Part shown: one piece after another, positions 24,301-36,056 of the stretch
Layout: each line of letters opens with the position of its first letter
Numbering within the stretch: position 1 is the stretch's first letter
NCBI RefSeq assembly: GCF_004027225.2
Contig: NC_046358.1
Location: 2,446,720 to 2,510,719, forward strand
Direction of reading: 5' to 3'
Length of the DNA stretch: 64,000 bases
Source of the DNA: Strigops habroptila
Taxonomy: Eukaryota > Chordata > Aves > Psittaciformes > Psittacidae
Translations under genes and position numbers: made by a program
The notes under the pieces: model-generated
Database searches by the model: none
What the model saw: the letters and a program-made list of their open reading frames with translations, nothing else
Told to the model about the DNA's origin: nothing

Positions 24301-27300
24301 CACCGCCCAGAACCTGCGCTTGATCATGGTTGAGATGATTTGCATTTGGAAGTACACAGGGATGAGCAGAGGTGGGAAGACTGCAAAGCAAAGGGAAAGG
24401 TTTTGGCCATCAGAGGGATGGAAAGGTGTGTGACCTGAGTGAGCTGGTGCTTTAGGGCTGGGTCTAAGGAAACCTAGGATTTCCTAGAGTTAGCAGCTGG
24501 TTCTGGTTCTGTCTAGCACTGATCAGAGCAGTGAGGTGTTGGTGATGGGCGGTGCTTGCCTTTCTGTGAGGAAAGGAGGCTCTGCATTGCATGTCACCTT
24601 GTCTTCCCACACGTGAAGTTGTTATTAGTAGCTGAATCATGGAATCATAGAATCATTGAGGTTGGAAAAGACCTTTAAGATTATCAAAGAGCAATTGCAA
24701 TATGCATTTTCCCATGGAGCCTCTCACACAGAGGTTATTTCCCAGTCTCAGCTGGGAATTGCCATACTGGCAATGTTCAAGATGCTTGGGTATCACTAAA
24801 GAATATACTGAACTGATTTTGGGACCTGCACAGGGGATGGTGGTCTTGAGGAAGGGCAGGATGAGTTGAGACTTAAGGAGTTGCTCTGCTAACACAATAG
24901 GGGCTGGAAAGGTCAACTGGAATTTAAGGAAAAGGAAGAGTGCAGGGCAGATAGATACTCACTGAGGAAGAAGTATTCATGCTGGTGGTTGTAAGGCAGG
25001 TACTTCAGTTTCTTCTTGCCATACTGCAGGACACAGAGAAGAAAGCTCAGGCTTGGATTATGACACATGAAAGAGAAGATTCTCTGCAGCACTTCTTTTT
25101 GTTTATTGACTGAAGAGTTTTGCCTAAATTCCCACCAAGTGTTTTGGTATGGTTAAATACATCGACTTTGTAATTGTGATAGATGTAAACCCCTTTTTAA
25201 AGACTTTTAGCTTGATATTTGTATAATTTCTGTTGGTTTTTTGCATTCTTTCAGGTTCCCATTTCTTTTCAGCATGCAAACTCCTAACCTCATCTCCATA
25301 GCGAAATATCTGGAGCTATACAGAAGTGCCTGCTTTGAGCTCCAGGAGTGTTCATGCAAGAAGCTAAAGCATGGAGAATTTGGATTGCTGTGAACCTGCA
25401 TTTTTGCCTCAGCTTAGCAACTTCTCCATGAAGGTAAATCTTGTAGCACCAATAAGTCAGGCACATCATTCACTCTGGTCTGGGCTCTGAAAGGCTGTGT
25501 TTTTAGCGTTGTCTGGAAAAGGCTTATATGCAAGTATGAAGGAGTATTGGGACTGATGCTGGCCTAATATTTCAGATATTTTGTAGGAGGAAGATCCAGC
25601 TTTCCTTGTCATAAATGTTTACATCCTTAGATTTTCCTGTAAGTGCTGCAACCACGGTCCGCTTTTAAACCCTGTTATCAGGCATAAGATTTTCCAGCAG
25701 GTTGCACCCATACATTTAAGAGTATGATGCTGACTTTTATCTTCCTGACAATGGGTTTTTTACACCCCAGGAGAAGGCTTTGCTTTTAGTCACATAGAAG
25801 AGCCCTTCTGCCTTTTCAATATTCTCTGTGTGCAAGATATTCTCTATATGTGTCCATATACCAGTGTGTCTATTCCCTACAAGTGTCTGGAGTTAGTTTC
25901 TCAACAGTACAAAAGCTGGCTGAGAAACCATTAACTTTCTCATGTCGTATTCCCCTGTGTTGTCTTTGCTGCAGATGTTTCTGTGTTTGTGTTCTTTGGT
26001 TTGTTTGTTGTTTTTAAAACCAGAGATCCTTGTTCCATTGTAAAAAAGACCAAGGATGATACATGGCTTAAGTGTTTTTTGTGGGTTTTTATACAGTAAA
26101 CAGTAAATATTTTGGCTTTAGAAAGACAGATTGAGTTAAAATTGCATAACACAGCCTGTTATTCCATGTGCACCATGTCAGTATGTAGTTAATGTAAGCA
26201 AGGAAGAAGTTATTGCTTATGCAAGCAGTATGCACTCAACTGCATGTCAAAGGCTTCAGTGGAGAGGACCTTGTACAGATTGTCTGGGGCACAACTGGGC
26301 TGACTAATATTGGAAGGTATTTTCTGTGGAAATGGAAGATCAGTTTTGGAATATTCTTGATAAAGTACTGAGGAACACTGTATTTTCCTCTGATGCTGGT
26401 ATTTCAAGCCAATGGGATGAAGTTGTCTTTAATGGCTTTCTACTTTCTTTCCAATCCCATCTTCACTGCTTTTCCCAAGCTACCCCAAAACACTTTCTCC
26501 TGTGGTCAGTACAGAGAATGGATAGGGAATGATACAGTCAGTCTTGCTCTTCAGCCCAAGGTTTGGGAGAGCGTGATGGCCAAACTCCTGTCAGACAACA
26601 TAGACAGATGAAATCCCTGGATGAAGCATTTCTCTTTTTAGCATTCCTGTAAGTCTTGACTGTAAGTCATGTCTAACAACACTAGCCAACGCCTGGTTTT
26701 GCACAAGCATTCTCTGAAGCCCTTTAGGACAATGGTTTCCATGGTTTACCCCCCTTCCCTTACCTCAACAGGCTGTGTATCTCCAAGGACAAAAATATGC
26801 AGCATGTTCACATCTGGATCCTTCTTGAATATGTTGGGCTTGGCGTGGTGTTGGAAGTGACGATGGTTCCACCAGTTTGCAGAGGCACCCTGGACAGATA
26901 GAAGATCAAGTTGTTCAGCCATGGGAAACTACAGCTCCTCCAATGGTAGGATTACCCATTCTTTTATATAAACTACAATGGCCAAAATGTTATTTGCTTT
27001 TAAAAAAGCAATAAACAGTAAGTGGCCAAGGTGTCAGTTGCCGTGATACTGCTGGATTCAGAGGGCTGGTTTGCTCTCACTAGGGATCATCCAGATCAAA
27101 AGAACAGGGAATAAATATACTCTGAATTGCATGTCACCATATCTTCCACATGTGAAGTTGTTATTAGTAGCTGATTCATAGAATCATTTAGGTTGGAAAA
27201 GACCTTTAAGATCAAGTCTAACCATTAACCTAACACTACCAAGTTCACCACTAAACCCTTGTGGTGTCTTACTGATTATTGTACCAATTTCCCTCTACTG

Positions 27301-30300
27301 CCTGTGCAGTACCAGGAAAGATGAAGTGGGTTTGAGAGAATGGGCAAAGCTATGTCCCATCCTCTATCAGTTCCTCCTAGAGGCAGATGCTGAAAAGCCT
27401 GGACTTGATCTTGCTGAGGATAGAAGTTCTGAAGGCATCTTGGGTGGACGGTGGAGTGCATGGTGAAAACATGACAGGATGTTAAAATAGGGTTTATGCA
27501 ATATAATAAGCTTTGTCCTCAGCTGCTATAAATTGGTGCAGTTCCAGTGAAGCTTGTGAACTATTGTGTTCTGTAACAGTTATGGTTAGGGTCCCTTATC
27601 TATTCTGTACAACAGCTCCATGTGCAGTGGTCACTAACTTCTACCCTGTGCATCTCCTCACTGTAGAAAGGTTTAGAGCTGCTGTTTCCCACTTTAACAT
27701 AGTCAAAGTGACTGCAGTTCTTTCCACAGTGCCCTGGGTCCATAAAGTCCTTTACCTTCAGGTGTCCAATGACAAACTTGTGGACGATGTGGTTCCAGGA
27801 AGACTTCTTAAAGACAGAGAGGTGTCCAAAATCATGTTGCAGCCACCCTGCCTGGGCCTAGGATGAAGAGAAATCGAGTGTTTGAAATCAGAGTTAAGCA
27901 CAAAAGGAAATTGAGATAGAAGACTAGTTTTGAGTGTAAGGAAGAGAGAGAATTAACTGAAATGAGAAGGTGCAGATCTCTTTTTTCATTCTGGAGGGGA
28001 ATCATAGAATCATAGAATCATTCAGGTTGGAAAAGACCCTTAAGATCGAGTCCAGCCATAAACCTAACACTACCAAGTCCACCAACATGTGGAAGGAAAA
28101 GCCAAAGAGGTGAGAAAAATATGTGAGCCACCATCATCAGTGGGTAGGGGTGGCCAGAAGCCACTGGCACCACAGCGGCAGGTATGTTGTGAATGGTTTT
28201 CACTGGTGTGAATGTTCTGCTTTAGTAACTGGCCTTCTCCTGAGTGATTTGGGTAGCCAGTATGCTCGGTGCCCACTATTTCTCACCTGGGAAGTTGTAA
28301 GGATGCAGGAGAGGATGAGAGTTGTGATCCAGCCATTGCCAAAGTATGAAACCATTAACCAGGCCAATACTTCCATTACAATAATATGGCCCAAGTAAAG
28401 AGAGAAGAACAAAGGATTTGCTCTGAACAAGTCCATGTCCTCTACCGTCTTCCTCAGGGTCCGGAAATCCTCCACCAGCTGGGACTGCAAAACAGACATG
28501 CAAGACACAGTATGAAGCTTATAAGTAAGTCTAAATGAGCCTAAGGAAGGCAGGCAAAGTTCCATATTAAGGACCCTGGCTGCTTTTTGCGTTGATTGGC
28601 TACTCCAGAAGTAAGGAAGAACCTGCCTCCATATTCACCTTGTATTCTAGTTTTTCGTAGCACTTCCCTATGAATAAACATTCTGGCTGGTCTGAGCCCA
28701 CATTGTGACCTTTTGTGCCTTGAGCTAGGAGAGTAATTCAAGCCTTCTGCTGTGAATCAGCAGCATTACCTGGCTGTGTTGAGAGTTACATCAGCTGATG
28801 ACTCTCGTCTGAATGAGCTTTACAAGTACTAAGGAGACTGCTGTAGAAAAAGAGAATGTGGTCCTATTACTTAAGCATAATTCCAGAGCTCTGATGATAA
28901 GCACCCAATATCAGAGCACCCATCACCTGTTTAATATGTGGGTGAGGTACTGTGCAATCATTCAAGAAAAGCATTCCTGGGTTAATGCAGGTGAGCATCG
29001 TCTCTTCTATTGTAAGTGATACAGATATATCATAATCATGGCCAGTCACAAACAAGAGGACAGGATTGAGTTTCGTGGCAAGAGCTAATCATGCCATGCA
29101 CTGTGCCTGAATAATGGATGAACAGACTGTCTGGGAGGGATATAGAGCTGCCCTGAGGATGCTGAGTGGGAGGAAAAGGTACCTGCTTGGTTGCTGCTCC
29201 TTAAGCACAGCCACCAAAATGAGACATCCAGTTCACCTCACCGATAGGTGCCTACTGCTTGTGCCATGCATGGCTCAAATGTGGCTTTGCTGATACTGGT
29301 CTCAGCAGGATAAACCAGTTTAAGTCTCAAAGAGGTATTTCCCCAGGAGCTAATCTGTCAAAGGGAGCTGCAGAGTGAACAGCGAAGAGATTAAAGTCTT
29401 GTTGAGGTGATGAGCAACTTGTTTGGAAGTCTTTTCAGACTTCTCTGCCTATTCCTCTCCTTCCCCCGTAACAGGCAAGCCATGATATGTGTTTTAGGGC
29501 TTGGTCATCAGAATGGGAACAGCAGAAGGGACACGAGTCACAAGAGATCGTGCACATTTCTCAGTCTACATGTCTCAGTTCCTATTTCCCTTCAGTATGG
29601 GATCAATCCAGCCTGGACTCCTGGACTGGGCTGCTAGAAAGGGAAAGGAAAGGCTTGTACAGCCAGTCTGAATGTGCCACTTCCCTTCCACACACTTTTA
29701 ATCTATACTGGGATGTGCACATTGCTACAAGATGTTCAGTCATGGGCCACTTCTCTCCCTCTCTGGAGCTTTATAATCTGCCTCTGACCTGGAGGATATC
29801 CCAAAAGGAACAAAATAGGGAACATGCCATCAGAAACCCCAGCTCAGAAACAAATACTCACGTTTTTGTCTCGGTCCTGGCTAGGTTCTCCTGGAGCAAG
29901 CTCTCCAATAAGTAATGGCTTGAGAAACTTCTGCACCAAGGTGGGATTGATGTGGAAAGCCTGGAATGCATCCTGGAGTGCAAATAGGTGTAACTGTGTG
30001 AGATTCAGGAGTAAGCTATTGCTTCCTGCTTGTGTCATTCCCATCAATATCCAGTACTGTCCTTCTCTGCAGTCATCCCCACCATGTTACTGTGAAAGAG
30101 GAGTGTCAGACTGACTTCCACCTCTGTGATCACTGTCAGTGCAGTGCTTCTACTAGAGACTGATGAATTTGCTGATCTAGTAGCAAGCGAATGGTGAGAC
30201 CAGGGATGTTACCTAGACATATGGTGAAAGGCACCTCAAGAAATGTTTTCTAAGCAACTAAATACCTAAATCCTGTTAATTCCCTTAGAAGGTAGGAGGC

Positions 30301-33300
30301 AGAGAGGTATTTGTGCAAATCTCCATGAGGATATAAATACCTTTTGAAAGTCTGCTGCCTGGAGGAGGCAATTCAAGAGAGGAGGTGACTGAACCTGAAC
30401 ATGACTGCAGATACATAAAGTATTGTTGGATGTTTTGGCCAGATCTACAGATCCCAGTACTAACACACTAAGGAAAAAGTGGTGACTCTTCATTTTGGAG
30501 ACTGCCTTTTTCCTTTTGTTCTGTGAGACGAGTAGCCAAATGCTACCTTAACTCTTCTTTATTCTAGAATCATATTATAGACATATAGGCAATTCTATCT
30601 CCATGCAAGTCCAAGTAAAACATCTTAGGAAGGAACCAAACTAAAACTACACTTGTACCCCTTCAAGCAAACTTCAAGCAAAACAATTGCTTTAAAGTGC
30701 TTGCTATCTAGCTTTGCAGTGGCTAGGACCCCATTCATAAAGGGATCTACACCAAAAAGCAACTTTACTCATACTGTGAATAATGCTAAGCAGTTTGAAG
30801 AGATTACAGTTTCAATATACATGGTAAGACTTGTTGTTTCTACTGTGCTGTGGTATATGGCTGTTTGTCCCTATAAAAGGCTCATTAATCTTTTGCAAGA
30901 CTGCTTCTATATTTTCTATTCAGTACATGCCTTGAATATTGGGTACATTTTACTGAAGCCCCTCCAACATGTGATAAGAGACGTAAGTAACTTGTTAAGT
31001 TTCTGCAACAGAATCTAATTGGGGGATGAAACTCAGTGTTGATGAAACTTGTGAAATAAATCCTGTCCCATATACTCCTGAGGCTGGAAAAGCAGGAAAC
31101 GTAGCTGGAATACTATTTTCCTTACATATATTCAGGACTTCTAATAGGGAAGGACAATGCCTTGGTTGTAGAGTCTTTTGGATCCTGACATTCATGAGTT
31201 TGCCTGGCTCTTCTTTTTCTGTACTTCCTCCCTTTTCCACATGTTTTTTGTCTACCTCTATCCTACAGGTGCCTATGGGAATCATATACTTGATGCATCT
31301 GCTGCTAACAGTGAGATCTTGCCCACCCCTTCTTTCATATGGCTTAAATTTTAAGCCCAAAGACAATGATAGGGACAGAAAGTTGACCAAGTTCAGAAAC
31401 CCTTACTCTGTCCTTTTCTTGACCGCACAGAACTGGAGTTCACTCTAGAAACTCACCTAGGAGAGCTCTAAAGATGTAGTTCCATAATGTGCTGAGACTG
31501 GTACATCAAAAAAACAGTCAAAAATAGAAGTCAGGAGTACCATGCTTCAGCCTTGCTACCTTTGTCTCATTGCCTAACAACTGCAGAGACGAACTGAAAT
31601 CTCATTTCTGACTCTAAACAGAAACTGGACAGAACTCAGTGTGTTCACCTTACCCTTCTGGGAGCTGACCTCCACCAAAAGTCTGGCTCTGGTGTTCAAA
31701 AATACCAGTCAACAACCTTGGTCCCAAAGTCCACCAAAATCAACAGGAACTTTCACCTCATTCCAAGACTTTGGGTTGACCTTTGAAATAATACCCTGAC
31801 CACAGAAGTTTTGCTGTGGGAGGCATATAAGGAAGGTGAGTGAAAGCTGATCTAAGCTATTTAACTTGAAGTTAAAGAAATGATACCTGAGAAGTTAGAG
31901 CTGCAGCATTGGCAGCGGGTGAGAGGAGACAAGAGCATCTACAGGTGCAGGAGAGAAATAAAACCCTGTGGAATGGTTTAAAGATTAAAAAAGCCATAAA
32001 ATGCCAGAGTTTGGGGGAAGAAGGAGGGGGGGGAAGTCATTTCAATGGGAGAGTCAAACTGAGATGCCAGAAATGAAACTGAGGTGCACTTTTTCTGTAA
32101 GGCGCCAGATTTTCCTCATGCCAGAACCCAAACTATCCCCTTTGGTAACCAATTTAATGGACAAAGTGGTCCCTGTTGCCACAGGGAAAGGTTTGAATCA
32201 ATTTGTCCATGTTCTCTCATGAGGACTGCATCACTGGTGAAACTTAGCCTGGCACAAGTGAGACTTCTTGACTGCACTGGATTAGCCTTTGGTGTTGTTT
32301 CATTGGTGCCAAAATGAAGGTAAATCTCTAGGACCAGCAAAGCTGTTTCCAGAGCTGCAGACAGCTGAGAGTTTCTCATCCAAAGAAATACTTGTCCCAA
32401 GCCATCATCCTCCTTCTCTACTTTGAGGAATTTAATTTTCTTTACCTTAATTTATGCATACCTCATCCTCTGGTGTTACCATCACAGCCCATCTGAGGTT
32501 ACAGAATACCATCTTCTCCCTTCTACGGAGGGCCTTCTATTACGCTAAAGGCCTGACTTACCCAAGGTTACAACTGGTAGCAGACCAGCCTTAAGCCTGT
32601 TTTACTAATACTTCAGTTATTAAAGCATTTTCAGCTCTTGGACCCATAAATGCCACCGAAATGTGTGAGCAGAATGAGTTGGGAAGTGAAGAACTGACTG
32701 TACCTGCTGCAAGGTTTTGCAATTTGCGGTAAAAAGGGGGGAAGAAGGGGAAAGAGGGAGAGGCTGAACACATGAGAAGCATTAAATAATGTTAATTCAA
32801 TATTATTTAAATTAATGAGGAGGGGAGGGAAGTCTTTGGAGGTCTGGCCAGGTACTGCCTGGAGATCTCACTGATTCATGTGGTATTAATTGGGGTTGAC
32901 TCAGAACAGCAGCTTCTGCCTGACCACCTAGAAGGTATTTTTTTCTACCTGGGGCTTCCTTGCCAATACCCATCTGTTTTCTAAACATGCTTGTAAATGC
33001 TCTGACATGACTTTCCCATGAAGAGTTCTGCCTCTGAGCTTAATAGCTTCACTTCTTTCCGGTTGGGATGAAAAGTAAAGGTTGGAACTGGTCAGAAATG
33101 CCATTCATGCATGTCAAAACACAGTTGTTACTCAAAACTACTCTACCTATCTTTCACTTCTATCACAAGTTTATGCCATGAAGGAAATGCTGGCAGCAGG
33201 GAAGTTTTACCTTCAGTGAGAAGAAATACACATGCATGTCACTGACATATATAGAGAATGGGCTTTTCCAGTATAGCCTCCAAGCAGGAGAATAACATCT

Positions 33301-36056
33301 CCTGAAGACTCTTACCATCATCAGACAGGATTGTCTTTTATTAGCTGTATCTCATGCATCTCCTACACTAATAGGTCCCTAATATAAGATACTACCTGAA
33401 TTTTGGAATTGTCCTCAGTTCTATTCTAGAGGAGATAAAAAGCAAAAGGCAAAGGATAGTCTCTGGGAAGTGCCATATGATATTTACACCTGACATCCCA
33501 ACTTTGTGGACTACTGGCCAATAAGCTTTGTATTATCAAGGTATGAACTGTACCTGAGCATTTGAAGTGCTTAGTGCAGTCAGTACAAGGATGTTCTTTC
33601 ACATCCTTGAACATGTCTGGATGCACAAGCTAGCCTGGGAACCCCTAACCTAAGCTGAGCATGCAGAACATGACAGCTATCCTGGAAGCTTCTCAGTTAG
33701 CTTGTCCTGTGAGCTTTAGTTTGTCCTGTGAGCATCCTGAGATGAATTAGCTCAGGTATCACCAAGCAGGGTATCTTCAGAGTGGCCAGGCATAGATGCA
33801 GAGTTCAGTGAGCGTGTCAGTGGGCAGCTGGTAGTAGATGGATACACCTGATCCTCTAGAGGATTGGTAAATGGACAAGATGCTGAGGTTCTGACTTCCA
33901 ATACCTAAAGGGAGTCTGTAAGAAAGCTGGAGAGAGGCTTTATACAAGGGCATGTAGGGACAGGACAAGGGGGAATGGTTTTAAACTGAATAGATTAGAT
34001 CTTAGGCAGAAGTTCTTCCCTGTGAGGGTGGTGAGACACTGGCCCAGAGAAGCTGTGGCTGCCCCATCCCTGGCAGTGTTCAAGGCCAGGTTGGACACAG
34101 GGCCTTGGAGCAACCTGCTCTAGTGGAAGGTGTCCCTGCCCGTGGCAGGGGTTGGAACTGGATGAGCTTTAAGGTCCCTTCCAACACAAAGCATTCTATG
34201 ATTCTGATGTTTGCTGTGCTAGAGGTCCTAACTGCATGTGATGCTGAGGAGAATCTGAGAAAGGTGGAAGCCACATACAAACTAGGAACATAAAAATGCT
34301 CCACTGAATTCTTATCATTGCTTTTTCCTCCTCCTAAACTCTTCCAGTCGTGATATCTTGCAACACAGAATGAAACTTGTTAGTTAAGCCTTGAGAGGGT
34401 CAAGGCCAAGGCTTTCTCACCCTGAATGAGAAGCTTCTTTTGGAAATAAACTGTTACTCACCACAGGGAAGCTGGAAAACAGATGCCAACTCAGAGCTGT
34501 GATTAACAATTTCAGAGCATTCTTAAGACCATGCCTTCATGGAGTGTGCTCTGAGTATAGTGGGATGAAACGTACAGTGGGAAGGTGGGTGGGAGCAGGA
34601 CCAGCAGTAGTAGAATCACAAACCTGTGATCCTTCCCTGGTAAGGATTGAAGACAAATGCAATAGCAGTTGCTTTTTGGTTTCAAGTGGAGATATTGGAG
34701 TTAAATTCTTGGGGATAGGAATCAAACTGCTCTGGTTTCAGCAGGGCTGCATTTAAGCAGTTGAAAGTAAAACCTGGCCTATCTTTTTGAGAGAGCAAGC
34801 TATTCATTCAGAGGATTTACTGGAAGGGGGACAGGAACACCAAAAGGCATCTCAGTGCTTCAAGGAAACGAATGGAAAATAACCACAGACCACAGGCAAA
34901 TGGAGATGGATGGAAAGGAAAGGTTAGTAAATCTTGCCAATGATCTGCCACACACAGAGCCTCCTCTTTGCTAAGGTGTTAAGAGCTGTGGGGGATGAAC
35001 AGTTAATGCTACAGCTTGGCCTCTCCTGCCCTTACACAGGTATTGGAAAAGCTCCGAGGCAGTTGGCATTTTATTAGCTATGGGCTAATAACACCCTGGG
35101 GGGAGAAGATGCTCTCGGATGCACTTTTGAACAAGGTGCAGACAACAATCTGAGGTAATTTATTCTTTTTTCAAGGGGGTTGGTTGGTTTGTTGGGGTTT
35201 TTAAGTTGCTGAAATATGAGAGGTGGCTGAACCCAGCTATGAAGAGCAGGAGCAAATGGTTAGGTTTTTTGGGTTTTTTTGCCTTTTTCTGTAGAAACTT
35301 GTAGCTAAATTCTCCAGAGGATTCTCTCCTGGGGTAAAAAATAAAGCTAAAAAGCTCCTTGTTTTAAAGCCTCAAGCTCACCCTCCTCACAGAAACAACT
35401 TTGAAACATAGCCTGGCCTCTCCTTAACCCTTTCTTGTGCTTGGCTGCTGTGCCTCTCCATGTCATAAGCTAGATACTGAAGAAGGGGAGACTTGGGTTG
35501 TTCTGCTCATGAATTCAGAGCTGGGCACAGCACAAACAAGAGACAAAGACAAAACAACGAGGCTTAAAGCAGAGCCGAGCAATCTCTACCGACCAGGTCT
35601 TGCAGATGCTGCGAATAGCCATGGCTCAAGCCAAGGAGCTGCATCCATTTGGACCAACCTTTGTGCTCCTAAAAGCAGCGAGAGAGATGAGCTGGGTGTA
35701 CAGCAAGTGTTAGAGAGGTTGGGGGGGGGCAGAGAGGCAGGCGGCTGGCTCGCTCCTTGGGGAGCACTGGGAAGGCGGTGCCCTGGCAGAGGGGATGCTG
35801 CTGAGCGCCGGGATGCAGCCGCGGGAATGTCCGTGCGTTGGGTCCTTACCGTGGCATCTTCGCCGGCCCAGTGGCTGATCACTCGTTGACCCCCCGGGTG
35901 TCTGTTTGCCCACTTGGTGACATTATAAACCTTTCGATCTATCACCAGCCAGTTGTCCGTCCTCAGGTTGTGCTTCTGGATCTCCTCCCAGGTGTAGAAG
36001 CGGAGCTGCGCCTCCGGCTCCCCCGACCCCCCTCCTTTCTCCCCACCTTTCCCCAT
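18324..36056 (-). CDS. FADS2: Fatty acid desaturase 2 (acyl-CoA delta-6 desaturase), complete, 12 coding exons
   Basis: Front-end desaturase of the ER membrane. It puts the delta-6 double bond into linoleoyl- and alpha-linolenoyl-CoA, with electrons passing through its own cytochrome b5 domain. Exons (minus strand): 36056-35850, 29972-29862, 28484-28287, 27857-27756, 26889-26764, 25023-24963, 24380-24304, 24113-24016, 22599-22503, 20977-20898, 19888-19763, 18375-18324. They sum to 1335 bases, 444 residues plus TGA, the length of human FADS2; all introns are GT-AG. Visible motifs: heme-binding HPGG at 53-56 with the second heme His at 76, HDFGH at 180-184, HFQHH at 217-221, QIEHH at 382-386, with hydrophobic segments between. 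The start MGKGG matches mammalian FADS2; no upstream in-frame ATG was seen. Ser209, Asn211 and Arg216 are FADS2-like, where the FADS1 copy has Pro, Ser and Leu. Its partner FADS1 lies head-to-head 11.9 kb away. Confidence 0.97.
18729..18869 (-). mobile_element. CR1 LINE 3' fragment in FADS2 intron 11
   Basis: Starts CATAGAATCATAGAACGGTT, then GGAAGGGACCTTAAAG and CCATGGGCAGGGACACC. Same orientation as FADS2. Confidence 0.88.
19763..19888 (-). CDS. FADS2: FADS2 coding exon 11
   Basis: Encodes residues 387-427 with split codons at both ends (126 bases): [20 protein letters not shown] and on to FVDIV. Acceptor TTCAAG|CCT, donor TGG|GTAAGG. Confidence 0.97.
20898..20977 (-). CDS. FADS2: FADS2 coding exon 10 (histidine box 3)
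   Basis: Encodes residues 360-385 and two bases of His386 (80 bases): [20 protein letters not shown] followed by QIEHH, the third box, whose first-position Gln marks front-end desaturases. Donor CA|GTGAGT. Confidence 0.97.
22503..22599 (-). CDS. FADS2: FADS2 coding exon 9
   Basis: Encodes residues 328-359 plus the last base of Arg327 (97 bases): [20 protein letters not shown], strongly conserved in the FADS family. Acceptor GGAAG|GTT, donor CAG|GTAACT. Confidence 0.97.
24016..24113 (-). CDS. FADS2: FADS2 coding exon 8
   Basis: Encodes residues 295-326 and two bases of Arg327 (98 bases): [19 protein letters not shown] and a further membrane segment. Acceptor CCTAG|GAC, donor CAG|GTAGGA. Confidence 0.96.
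24304..24380 (-). CDS. FADS2: FADS2 coding exon 7
   Basis: Encodes the rest of Ile269 and residues 270-294 (77 bases), a hydrophobic segment with [14 protein letters not shown]. Residue 270 is Phe where the local FADS1 copy has Gly. Donor GCG|GTGAGT. Confidence 0.95.
24635..24687 (-). mobile_element. CR1 3' end in FADS2 intron 6
   Basis: AATCATGGAATCATAGAATC and GGTTGGAAAAGACCTTTAAG. The approximately 54 bases to its left (24581-24634) match the left flank of the CR1 in intron 4. Confidence 0.75.
24963..25023 (-). CDS. FADS2: FADS2 coding exon 6
   Basis: Encodes residues 249-268 plus the first base of codon 269 (61 bases): [20 protein letters not shown]. Acceptor TGCAG|TAT, donor CTCA|GTGAGT, phase 1. 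Confidence 0.96.
26764..26889 (-). CDS. FADS2: FADS2 coding exon 5 (histidine box 2)
   Basis: Encodes residues 207-248 (126 bases). It contains [20 protein letters not shown] is the second histidine box. The last residues read LGDTQPVE, where human FADS2 as I recall it has Trp at the Thr244 position. It is one codon shorter than FADS1 exon 5. Confidence 0.97.
27175..27258 (-). mobile_element. CR1 3' fragment in FADS2 intron 4
   Basis: TTCATAGAATCATTTAGGTT, AAAAGACCTTTAAGATCAAG and AACCTAACACTACCAAGTTC. Same subfamily and sense orientation as the copies in introns 3 and 6. Confidence 0.8.
27756..27857 (-). CDS. FADS2: FADS2 coding exon 4 (histidine box 1)
   Basis: Encodes residues 173-206 (102 bases) with [17 protein letters not shown] is the first di-iron histidine box. 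Acceptor CTAG|GCC, donor AAG|GTAAAG. Confidence 0.97.
28000..28086 (-). mobile_element. CR1 3' fragment in FADS2 intron 3
   Basis: AATCATAGAATCATAGAATC, GGTTGGAAAAGACCCTTAAG and AACCTAACACTACCAAGTCC. Minus orientation, sense to FADS2. Confidence 0.82.
28287..28484 (-). CDS. FADS2: FADS2 coding exon 3
   Basis: Encodes residues 107-172 (198 bases). It starts [17 protein letters not shown] and contains the first hydrophobic membrane segments, ending TTSQ. Acceptor TTGCAG|TCC, donor CAG|GTGAGA. Confidence 0.96.
29862..29972 (-). CDS. FADS2: FADS2 coding exon 2
   Basis: Encodes residues 70-106 (111 bases), phase 0 at both ends. It begins DAFQAFH, supplying the second heme-ligand His76, and holds the LLIGELAP motif common to FADS enzymes. 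Acceptor CAG|GAT, donor AAC|GTGAGT. Confidence 0.96.
33895..34206 (+). mobile_element. CR1 LINE fragment in FADS2 intron 1
   Basis: From CCAATACCTAAAGGGAGTCT through GACAAGGGGGAATGGTTTTA and CCATCCCTGGCAGTGTTCAA to GCATTCTATGATTCTG. Antisense to FADS2. Confidence 0.88.

Larger units (their letters stand above)
18376..35849 (-). other. FADS2: FADS2 introns 1-11
   Basis: Introns in gene order: 29973-35849, 28485-29861, 27858-28286, 26890-27755, 25024-26763, 24381-24962, 24114-24303, 22600-24015, 20978-22502, 19889-20897, 18376-19762. Intron 1 is the largest (5.9 kb) and holds one antisense CR1. Introns 3, 4, 6 and 11 each hold a sense CR1 piece. I saw no other gene in them. Confidence 0.9.
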
